The position numbers were made by a program, and so were the translations under genes. From Kibdelosporangium sp. MJ126-NF4 (GTDB lineage Bacteria; Actinomycetota; Actinomycetes; Mycobacteriales; Pseudonocardiaceae), in NCBI RefSeq assembly GCF_000826545.1, contig NZ_CDME01000009.1:1-13440 (forward strand): 13,440 nt of DNA, read 5' to 3'. Position 1 is the first letter of the stretch. Each line of letters begins with the position of its first letter. The notes beneath the pieces were generated by a model. The model worked only from the letters and a program-made list of their open reading frames with translations, was not told where the DNA came from and searched no databases. Below, one piece after another: positions 1-5,163 of the stretch.

Positions 1-19
1 ACAGACCACGTGTTGGTTT

Positions 20-114
20 CCCTCTCGGAGGCCTGCCGTCCGGCGAGGACCTTCTTTTTTCTTGTCGCAAAAGAAAAAAGAGATGCCTCGCCGGCGGGCA
101 GGCCGCCAAGAGGG
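20..114. repeat. Long hairpin, A/T-cored (left unit)
   Basis: The two arms of about 42 bp are near-perfect complements: GGAGGCCTGCCGTCCGGCGA on the left against TCGCCGGCGGGCAGGCC on the right. Inside them a CTTTTTTCTT run pairs with AAGAAAAAAG, leaving a loop of only a few bases around position 66. It could form a very stable hairpin in RNA or a cruciform in DNA. The T and A runs sit inside the stem near the loop, so it is not a classical intrinsic terminator with a trailing U tract, although it could still stop transcription. Confidence 0.85.
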
Positions 115-193
115 GACACAAAGACCTCTTCGTTCCCCACGCCGGTTCCCTTAACCCACGTGATTTCCCGGGTCTAGTGGGGGCGCGGGGCGC

Positions 194-325
194 CCCTCCC
201 GTATGTCCTGCCAAAGGAAACCACGACGTGCCGGGAGGTCGGTAGGGCCTGCGCTGTGGGTTGGGTCGCGTAGGCCGACCTCCCGACACGCCGTGGTATG
301 GCTGCGCCCAGGCCATACGGGAGGG
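194..325. repeat. Two-step palindrome with variable loop (left unit)
   Basis: An outer stem (CCCTCCCGTATG at 194-205 with CATACGGGAGGG at 314-325) encloses an internal loop. An inner stem of about 22 bp follows, CCACGACGTGCCGGGAGG pairing with the stretch from CCTCCCGACACGCCGTGG. The inner loop is about 30 nt. Related palindromes are at 3517-3650 (inverted) and 3908-4037 (same orientation). The stems are conserved between copies while the loop sequence has diverged. Confidence 0.85.
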
Positions 326-440
326 ACACCCCACGAACCACACCCCTGCGCTGGCGCGCACCGCACACGCCACACACCCTGCGCTCGCGCGCAAAGCCAT
401 ATGCATTGCGCGCGCGCACGACTGTGGCGCCCCGCACTTG
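326..440. other. GC-rich gene-free stretch between repeat and tetR promoter
   Basis: This stretch is dominated by variants of CCTGCGCTCGCGCGCA and ACACC, i.e. degenerate copies of the tandem unit found at 3452-3502 on the other side of the island. No start codon with a ribosome binding site and no recognisable protein is seen. Confidence 0.6.
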
Positions 441-473
441 TTTTGGACTGATCGATCTAAAACATGTTACGGT
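441..473 (+). promoter_or_regulatory. tetR promoter with TetR-type operator O1
   Basis: Positions 441-462 carry an imperfect dyad, TTTTGGACTGATC followed by GATCTAAAA, in which TTTT/AAAA, GA/TC and the central GATC are symmetric. The same sequence with few changes recurs at 1099-1120 in front of the exporter. A TTGGAC box (443-448) and a TACGGT box (468-473) are separated by 19 bp, which would place the start of transcription at or next to the ATG at 481. The operator overlaps the -35 box and spacer, as expected for autorepression. The promoter boxes are inferred; the repeated dyad is seen directly. Confidence 0.7.
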
Positions 474-480
474 CGTTTTC

Positions 481-1065
481 ATGGCCAGGCCGAAGGAGTT
501 CGACGAGCACGCCGCGATCGGGCGCGCCATGGACGCGTTCTGGGCGCGTGGCTACGAGGGCACGTCGACCCAGGCCCTCTGCGAGGCCACCGGCCTGGGC
601 CGCAGCAGCATCTACAACACCTTCACCAGCAAGCGTGAGCTGTTCCTGCGCGCGTTCGACCACTACGCCGAGCGCGGGTTCCGGGGCAGGACGGCGTTGA
701 TGGAGGCCGACGGGACGGCGATCGAACGTTTCCGCGCGCTGTTCGCGTACTCCATCCAGGAGGAGATCACCCACGGCGGCCTCGGCTGCCTGGTGGTCAA
801 CACGATCGCCGAGTTCGGCAACCGTGACCCGGAGATCAGCGCGCGGATCGACGCGGACACCACACGGCAACTCGGCGTGCTGACCGCGTGCGCGGCGGAA
901 GGCCAGCGGGACGGCACGGTCGACGCCACGCGCCGGGCCAGCGACATCGCCGAGTTCGCGCACGCCACCGTCGCTGGTCTCCGGCTGATGTCACGCCGTG
1001 GCGCGGAGCGGGCCGCTATGGAAGCGGTCGCCGACCTCGCACTGGGCGCTATCGCCGCCAAGTAG
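481..1065 (+). CDS. TetR/AcrR-family transcriptional repressor, probable regulator of the adjacent exporter
   Basis: A 194-residue protein, the usual length for the TetR family. Residues 1-50 form the DNA-binding domain, with the helix-turn-helix at about 28-48 (TSTQALCEATGLGRSSIYNTF) including the typical IYNTF recognition-helix end and the following SKRELFLRAF. The rest would be the helical ligand-binding and dimer domain, which shows no residue that identifies an inducer. ATG 481 is chosen because the conserved N-terminus begins there; an upstream in-frame extension runs back into the repeat and is rejected. There is no clear Shine-Dalgarno sequence, and a promoter at 443-473 predicts a leaderless mRNA. 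The shared operator at 441-462 and 1099-1120 suggests it represses both itself and the exporter, being released by an exporter substrate. The ligand is unknown. Confidence 0.93.
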   Translation: MARPKEFDEHAAIGRAMDAFWARGYEGTSTQALCEATGLGRSSIYNTFTSKRELFLRAFDHYAERGFRGRTALMEADGTAIERFRALFAYSIQEEITHGGLGCLVVNTIAEFGNRDPEISARIDADTTRQLGVLTACAAEGQRDGTVDATRRASDIAEFAHATVAGLRLMSRRGAERAAMEAVADLALGAIAAK

Positions 1066-1067
1066 TC

Positions 1068-1102
1068 ACAGGCAGGACCGTGTCGAAGCCTGTCCTTATT
1101 TT
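1068..1102 (+). terminator. Possible weak terminator/attenuator between tetR and exporter
   Basis: A 6-bp stem ACAGGC (1068-1073) with GCCTGT (1088-1093), loop of 14 nt, is followed by CCTTATTTT. It is short and its U tract is broken, so it may only attenuate read-through. It overlaps the start of operator O2. Confidence 0.3.
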
Positions 1103-1120
1103 GGACTGATCAATACAAAA
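1099..1120 (+). promoter_or_regulatory. TetR-type operator O2 in front of the exporter
   Basis: TTTTGGACTGATC (1099-1111) continuing to AAAA (1117-1120) matches O1 at 441-462 in 19 of 22 positions. It lies immediately upstream of the exporter's ribosome binding site (GGAGGG, 1123-1128) and GTG start (1136). A bound repressor would block transcription arriving from tetR or starting nearby. I do not see a convincing separate promoter for the exporter. Confidence 0.7.
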
Positions 1121-1135
1121 CTGGAGGGAACTTCC

Positions 1136-2317
1136 GTGCCTGTGGCAGTCGCTGTCCTCGGGCTGAGCGTGTTCGCGCTCGGCACGTCCGAGTTCATGAT
1201 CACCGGCCTGCTCCCGGGGATGGCCGCCGACCTCGGCGTCGGCATCCCGGAGGCCGGGCTGCTGATCTCCGCCTTCGCGATCGGCATGGTCGTCGGCGCT
1301 CCCCTGCTCGCCATCGCGACGCTGCGCGTGCCCCGGCGCGCAACGCTGATGGGCCTGCTCGTCGTGTTCGGGATCTCCCACGTCGTCGGGGCTTTGTCGG
1401 CTGGCTACGCGCTTCTGTTCGTCACGCGCGTCGTCAGCGCCGTCGCCTGCGCCGGGTTCTGGGCCGTCGCGGCGGCCACCGCCGTCGCCCTGGTGCCGAC
1501 GGAACGACGTGGCCGTGCGCTCGCGATCCTGGTCGGCGGGCTCACCGTGGCCAACGTCGTCGGTGTCCCCGCTGGGACCTTCCTCGGCCAGCACGCGGGC
1601 TGGCGCGCGGCGTTCTGGGCGGTCACGGCGCTGACCGTGATCGCGCTGGTCGGCGTGTTCCTTCTCGTCCCGGAGACACAGAACGGCAAGGACAAGACCA
1701 ACGTGGGCACCGAACTGCGGCTCTACCGAGGCGGCCGGTTCTGGCTAGCGCTGGGCGTGATCGCGCTGGCCCAGGCCATGATCTTCGCGACCTTCAGCTA
1801 CCTGGCGCCGCTGCTGACCGAGGTCAGCGGTCTGCCGACGGGCTGGGTGCCCGGTGTGCTGTCGCTGTTCGGCCTCGGCGCGCTGATCGGCATCACGGCG
1901 GGCGGACGGCTCGCTGACGCGAAACCGTTCCTGACGCTCTACGGCGGTCTCGCGCTCGCCCTGCTCGCGTTGGTGCTGCTCGCCGTCGCCGGGCCGGTGA
2001 CGCCGGTCGCGATCGTCGCCGTGTTCCTGTTCGGTGTCGCGGGCTTCGGCGTCAACCCGGCGCTCAACGTGCGCGCGTTCGCGGTGGCGGGCAACGCCCC
2101 GACTCTCGTCGGCGCGAGCACGACGGCAGCCTTCAACGTCGGCAACACCCTCGGCCCGTGGCTCGGCGGGGAGGCCATCGACGCCCAGCTCGGCTACCCC
2201 AGCGTGGCGTGGGTGAGCGTCGGGCTCGGCGTCGCCACCGTGCTCGTGCTCACCCTCGCGGCAGGCGTCCAGCGTACGGACAACACCCGCGTGCTCCGTG
2301 AAACCGTTACTCAGTAA
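1136..2317 (+). CDS. MFS drug exporter, Cmx/CmrA chloramphenicol-efflux-like
   Basis: A 393-residue, very hydrophobic protein with the layout of a 12-TM drug:H+ antiporter of the major facilitator superfamily, in the cytoplasmic membrane. The N-terminus (LGTSEFMITGLLPGMAADLG, then AGLLISAFAIGMVVGAPLLA) is the signature of Cmx/CmrA/Cml-type chloramphenicol exporters and the related arabinose-efflux permeases. The TM5 motif-C-like segment (GVPAGTFLGQHAGWRAAFW) is also present, as expected for an exporter. GTG 1136 is chosen because GGAGGG lies 7 nt upstream and the first TM starts at once; a longer in-frame ATG at 998 lies inside tetR and has no such support. The C-terminus overlaps the convergent gene by 7 bp. 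Substrate specificity cannot be read from the sequence, so chloramphenicol is only a family-based suggestion. The operator in front makes induction through the TetR protein likely. Confidence 0.93.
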   Translation: MPVAVAVLGLSVFALGTSEFMITGLLPGMAADLGVGIPEAGLLISAFAIGMVVGAPLLAIATLRVPRRATLMGLLVVFGISHVVGALSAGYALLFVTRVVSAVACAGFWAVAAATAVALVPTERRGRALAILVGGLTVANVVGVPAGTFLGQHAGWRAAFWAVTALTVIALVGVFLLVPETQNGKDKTNVGTELRLYRGGRFWLALGVIALAQAMIFATFSYLAPLLTEVSGLPTGWVPGVLSLFGLGALIGITAGGRLADAKPFLTLYGGLALALLALVLLAVAGPVTPVAIVAVFLFGVAGFGVNPALNVRAFAVAGNAPTLVGASTTAAFNVGNTLGPWLGGEAIDAQLGYPSVAWVSVGLGVATVLVLTLAAGVQRTDNTRVLRETVTQ

Positions 2318-3246
2318 GGAAAGGCCTTCGCGACCGGCCCGAGCCGTTCGGTCCACCAGGCCGGGACTCTCCGGGAGTCACGCGGAAAGGTGGCGAGTTC
2401 GTTCACGAACGCCGACACCGGCGGCGGGACATCCCAGGCGGGCTGGTCGTCCCAGGTGTACTCGAACTCGATGCTGACGTCCCCCAGCAGGTGCGCGACG
2501 ACCTGGAACCAAGTCCCCCGGCCGGGCCGGTACATTCCGGCGCGCAACCTGGCCAGCCGCTCGACGATCCCCGGCGGGGGCTCCCATGGCCGGGAGGTGC
2601 CGTCCGTGAAGCGGCGGATGAGGACCGGCAGTTCGCTGTGGTCGCCGATCACCCGGTAGGTCACCGTCACCTGGGCCCAGTCCGTCGGTACGGACAGGGC
2701 CAACCGGTTGGCGATCTCCACCCACAGCCGTTGCTCGTCCAGCGGACCCGGCGGTGACGCGTCCACCGGCTGCCCGAGCCGGTCTCGCAGCCACGGCGGG
2801 ATGTGCGCGGCGTCGCGGGGAAACGCCTCCAGGTCGCGTGTCCAGGCCTGGGGGTCGACGGCGGACTGCCATTCCGGGTCCCAGCCGAGGTTGTGGATGA
2901 TGCGAAACCGGGTCGGCGGGTCAACGATGAACCGCAGGGAGAACCACGTGCCCTCACCCGGCTCGTAGTACTCCGAACGCAGTCGCAGGACCACCTCGAC
3001 GGCCTCGTCCGGAATGTCCATCACCGCGTGGCCGTCGGCCGTCAGCACGGTGAGCGTGAAGTCCTGGACGTCAACAGTGGCACGGCAGACCAGGTCCATC
3101 CGCAGCCAGCCGGGCGGCGCGGCGTCCACGAGCGCGTACACCAGATCGTGTTTGAGGGTGAGCGTCTTCGCGGGATCACGGGACATCAGATGGTGCTCCA
3201 GGCTGGTGAGATCGGCGGAGGTGATCATACGAAGCCGAGGTTTCAC
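2311..3246 (-). CDS. Tandem YezG/DUF600-like immunity-type protein (two-domain)
   Basis: A 311-residue soluble protein without signal peptide or TM segments, made of two homologous halves. Half 1 shows PPGWLRMDL, then YYEPGEGTWFSL, then LEAFPRDAAHIPPWLRDRLG. Half 2 shows PTDWAQVTV, MYRPGRGTWFQV, and LATFPRDSRRVPAWWTERLG in the same order and spacing. The combination of a PxxW strand, GTWF strand and acidic/aromatic strand resembles the YezG (DUF600) fold of immunity proteins that pair with polymorphic toxins; this assignment rests on motif memory and is moderate. No toxin gene is nearby, so it may be an orphan immunity gene or a captured cargo gene. GTG 3246 is taken as start; ATG 3228 is an alternative, and neither has a strong Shine-Dalgarno sequence. 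It converges on the exporter with a 7-bp overlap. Confidence 0.75.
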   Translation of the reverse strand: MKPRLRMITSADLTSLEHHLMSRDPAKTLTLKHDLVYALVDAAPPGWLRMDLVCRATVDVQDFTLTVLTADGHAVMDIPDEAVEVVLRLRSEYYEPGEGTWFSLRFIVDPPTRFRIIHNLGWDPEWQSAVDPQAWTRDLEAFPRDAAHIPPWLRDRLGQPVDASPPGPLDEQRLWVEIANRLALSVPTDWAQVTVTYRVIGDHSELPVLIRRFTDGTSRPWEPPPGIVERLARLRAGMYRPGRGTWFQVVAHLLGDVSIEFEYTWDDQPAWDVPPPVSAFVNELATFPRDSRRVPAWWTERLGPVAKAFPY

Positions 3247-3300
3247 CGCTCTTTCACGGCTAGCTGTCGGAGGCAGAGTCCGTCAAAAGTCAGGAAGTCG

Positions 3301-3326
3301 GTCGTGTGCGCGGGTCGTGTGCGCGG
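3301..3326. repeat. Tandem duplication of a 13-bp unit
   Basis: GTCGTGTGCGCGG occurs twice head to tail (3301-3313 and 3314-3326), without mismatch. Confidence 0.9.
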
Positions 3327-3451
3327 GTACCGACTGGAGAACGGCCGCCGCGCAAGAGAGCAGGAGTGTGCGACGAGCGCGAACGTGCAGGCGCATGTCG
3401 CGTGCGCGCGAGCACAGGAGTGTGCGGCGTGTGGCGCGCACGTGGGTGTGC

Positions 3452-3502
3452 GGTCTGCGCGCGAGCGCAGGGGTGTTGGTCTGCGCGCGAGCGCAGGGGT
3501 GT
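3452..3502. repeat. Degenerate 26-bp GC-rich tandem repeat, two perfect units
   Basis: A 25-bp unit starting GGTCTGCGCGCGAGCGCAGG and ending GGTGT is present at 3452-3476 and again, identical, at 3478-3502. Weaker units with the same period and the core GCGCGAGCNCAGGAGTGTG continue leftward to about 3340. Single related units lie at the inner edge of the left repeat copy (340-420), so the array is part of the repeat unit and not unique to one side. Confidence 0.85.
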
Positions 3503-3516
3503 GGTTCGTGGGGTGT

Positions 3517-3650
3517 CCCTCCCGTATGGCCTGGGCGCAGCCATACCATGGCGTGTCGGGAGGTCGGCCTACGAAACTGGCGTGCCCGGCGCGAGGCGGT
3601 ACCGATCTCCCGGCACGTCGTGGTTTCCTTTGGCAGGTCATACGGGAGGG
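3517..3650 (-). repeat. Two-step palindrome, inverted copy (right unit)
   Basis: This is the reverse complement of the palindrome at 194-325: outer stem CCCTCCCGTATG (3517-3528) with CATACGGGAGGG (3639-3650), and an inner stem around CGTGTCGGGAGGTCGG. The loop differs almost completely from the left copy. Confidence 0.85.
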
Positions 3651-3731
3651 GCGCCCCGCGCCCCCCACTTGACCCAGGAAGTCACGTGGGTTAGTGGAAC
3701 CGGTGTGGGGAACGAAGGGGTCTTTGTGTCC

Positions 3732-3826
3732 CCCTCTTGGAGGCCTGCCCGCCGGCGAGGCATCTCTTTTTTCTTTTGCGGCAAGAAAAAAGAAGGTCCT
3801 CGCCGGACGGCAGGCCTCCAAGAGGG
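3732..3826. repeat. Long hairpin, A/T-cored (right unit)
   Basis: Counterpart of 20-114 in inverted orientation. The arms TTGGAGGCCTGCCCGCCGGC and GCCGGACGGCAGGCCTCCAA flank a TCTTTTTTCTTTTGC/GCAAGAAAAAAGA core. It is the axis of symmetry of the whole right-hand unit. Confidence 0.85.
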
Positions 3827-3907
3827 AAACCAACACGTGGTCTGCCCACCCGGTTGGCTGTGCCCACGTGATTTCCTGTGCCTGGAAAAAGAGGGCGTGG
3901 TCGGTTC

Positions 3908-4037
3908 CCTCCCGTATGTCCTGCCGGAGGAAACCACGGCGTGCCGGGAGATCGGTATCGCCTGCGCTGTGGGTCGGTTTGCGTAGGCCGACCTCCCGAC
4001 ACGCCATGGTATGGCTTCGCCCAGGCCATACGGGAGG
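3908..4037 (+). repeat. Two-step palindrome, third copy (right unit)
   Basis: Same orientation as 194-325 and the mirror image of 3517-3650. Outer stem CCTCCCGTATG with CATACGGGAGG; inner stem CCACGGCGTGCCGGGAG with CTCCCGACACGCCATGG. It differs from the other two copies mainly in the internal loop and apical loop. Confidence 0.85.
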
Positions 4038-4059
4038 AAACCAACCACGAACCCCACCC

Positions 4060-4260
4060 ATGCGCTATGCGCGCAAGACCGCTCACGCCCAAGCCGCTTA
4101 CACGCAAGGCCTCTCGCCCGCTTGCCCGCTTACGCACAAGGCCTCTCACCCGCGTGCCCACCCGCCCGCTTACGCACACGGCCACTTGCCCACCCGTCCT
4201 CGTGCGCACACGGCCGCCCTGCCCATTTGCCCAATTGCCCTCGCCCGCTTGCCCGACTTC
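4060..4260. repeat. Low-complexity GC-rich tandem repeats
   Basis: Imperfect units of the type CCGCTTACGCACAAGGCCTC recur at about 4094, 4126 and 4166 (spacing 32-40 bp), separated by CCCGCTTGC/CCCACCCGC words. The composition resembles the inner edges of the inverted repeats. No gene is supported inside. Confidence 0.7.
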
Positions 4261-4461
4261 GACGGAACCTTGCCTCAGGGAGGGAGCGCTCCCAGTCGCC
4301 GTCAGCCCCGAAGCCGTCCGACTGTCCTTTATAGACCGTATGCGCCATTCCTATCGTCCCGGTGGTTCCCTTGTCGCAACACGCTAAGATCGTGCGCGCG
4401 ATGGCTCACGTCGCGCTCGCCAATCGGTCAACGCACGAGAGGCCCTTGGGGGCATTCAGGA

Positions 4462-5154
4462 ATGTCGGTCAAGCATCTGGTCAGCAACACCCGGCTCATC
4501 CAGGCTAGGGAGAGCGTCGACTCCATCGTCTTTCCCGGGAACCCGCCGACCAGAGGAGAACTGGCCACCCGAGTGCGGGCCGAGCTGCGCAGGCTTGGCT
4601 CCGGCTCCGAGTTCACGACCAGACATGTCTCCCGGCTGGAGCGTGGCGAAACCCGCTGGCCGAAGGATGATGACGTGCGGTTGGCGTTGCGTCGCGTGCT
4701 GGGTGTGTCCAGCGACGAGGACCTGGGTTTCCACAACAGCAGACGGCGTGAGCCTGTTGTCGCGCCGAGGTCCTCGCGGGAGTCCGGCCTGCCGGTGCCA
4801 AGCAGGCAGTCGCATCGGCGGGACGGGTCCTGCGCGCATGTCGTGCTTGTTCGGCAACTGCTGCCGGAGGGCTTCTTCGACCAGCCCAAGATCCAGACCG
4901 CGCTCGACCGCAGGGACTTCGGCGCCATCTTCCGTGCCGTTCGTCGGCACACCGGGCTCAACCAGGTCGAACTCGGCAGTGTGGTCGGCTTCAACCAGGG
5001 CCGCGTGTCCAAGATCGAAAGCGGCAAACGCGGCCTGCACGAGGTCAACGAGGTCGTCCACGTGGCGAACGTGCTCGGCCTCGAACCGTGGCGGCTGGGG
5101 TTCGGGAAGTCCGCGCGGTGCGAGGCCTGCCGAGGCACCGCCGAGCGGGAATGA
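4462..5154 (+). CDS. XRE-type DNA-binding protein with two helix-turn-helix domains
   Basis: A 230-residue protein. Residues about 30-90 (TRGELATRVRAEL, then HVSRLERGETRWPKDDDVRLALRRVLG) match the N-terminal Cro/C1-type domain of large actinobacterial regulators. Residues about 155-215 (FRAVRRHTGLNQVELGSVVGFNQGRVSKIESGKRGLHEV, with LGLEPWRLGF) form a second, more canonical HTH. A charged, probably flexible linker joins them. The TPR sensor domain usual in such regulators is absent, so this may be a short form or a fusion of two HTH modules. ATG 4462 is chosen because the family-like N-terminus (LVSNTRLIQARES) starts just after it; upstream sequence in frame is repeat DNA. The Shine-Dalgarno sequence is weak. 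It ends 9 bp before the stop of the convergent decarboxylase gene, with no obvious terminator. Target genes are unknown. Confidence 0.82.
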   Translation: MSVKHLVSNTRLIQARESVDSIVFPGNPPTRGELATRVRAELRRLGSGSEFTTRHVSRLERGETRWPKDDDVRLALRRVLGVSSDEDLGFHNSRRREPVVAPRSSRESGLPVPSRQSHRRDGSCAHVVLVRQLLPEGFFDQPKIQTALDRRDFGAIFRAVRRHTGLNQVELGSVVGFNQGRVSKIESGKRGLHEVNEVVHVANVLGLEPWRLGFGKSARCEACRGTAERE

Positions 5155-5163
5155 CGCCGGGGC

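Larger units (their letters stand above)
2..360 (+). repeat. Left copy of a ~360-bp inverted repeat flanking the tetR/exporter island
   Basis: Read forward, this stretch matches the reverse complement of 3482-3844 almost base for base; position 2 pairs with 3844 and position 360 with 3482. By eye there are about 30 differences, including two 1-bp indels, roughly half of them clustered in the loop of the inner hairpin (about 245-272). The match starts at the window edge, so this copy probably extends upstream. It contains a long A/T-cored hairpin (20-114) and a second palindrome (194-325). No convincing gene lies in it: the open frames that cross it are also found in the other repeat copies and look like products of GC-rich composition. 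Confidence 0.9.
3482..3844 (-). repeat. Right copy of the ~360-bp inverted repeat flanking the island
   Basis: The reverse complement matches 2-360; see the left copy for the alignment. The pair encloses the tetR, exporter and immunity-like genes in about 3.1 kb. This copy is also the left and central part of a larger symmetric unit: the hairpin at 3517-3650 is mirrored at 3908-4037 around the hairpin centred at 3779, and even the spacers (CCCACGTGA followed by TTCCTG) are shared between the two sides. Confidence 0.9.
3247..4461. other. 1.2-kb gene-free repeat region
   Basis: No gene with a plausible start, codon bias or family resemblance is seen here. The stretch holds a 13-bp duplication (3301-3326), a degenerate 26-bp tandem repeat (about 3340-3502), the right-hand copy of the island's inverted repeat (3482-3844), three long hairpins, and GC-rich low-complexity tandem units (4060-4260). 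The last 200 bp, from 4261, are unique sequence upstream of the XRE-type gene. Long open frames that cross the region on both strands reuse the same repeat words and are treated as spurious. Confidence 0.75.

Noticed and set aside
20..114. Classical intrinsic terminator
   Set aside because: The T run is inside the stem near the loop and not after it, and the arms are more than twice the usual length. It may stop transcription but is better described as part of the repeat unit.
298..480. N-terminal extension of the TetR protein upstream of ATG 481
   Set aside because: The extension is translated repeat and promoter DNA, including the operator; the TetR fold begins at 481.
1745..2356. Minus-strand open frame of about 200 codons opposite the exporter
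   Set aside because: It is a composition shadow rich in Arg, Glu, Asp and His, opposite a well-conserved membrane protein gene.
3452..3502. CRISPR-like array
   Set aside because: Units are adjacent with 1-bp spacing and degrade in sequence; there are no unique spacers of uniform length and no cas genes.
3243..4061. Long minus-strand open frame (about 270 codons) across the repeat region, with similar frames on the plus strand
   Set aside because: The translated words (RRPTDLPARRGFLWQ-like, TPCARAQ-like) recur in several frames of each hairpin copy on both strands. There is no ribosome binding site, no family resemblance and no codon bias distinct from repeat composition.
1..4460. tRNA or rRNA gene or attachment site at the island border
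   Set aside because: No cloverleaf with conserved T-arm or CCA end, and no rRNA-like sequence, was found near either repeat copy, although I could only search by eye.
3694..4461. N-terminal extension of the XRE-type protein
   Set aside because: It reads through two hairpins and the low-complexity array. The conserved N-terminus starts at ATG 4462.
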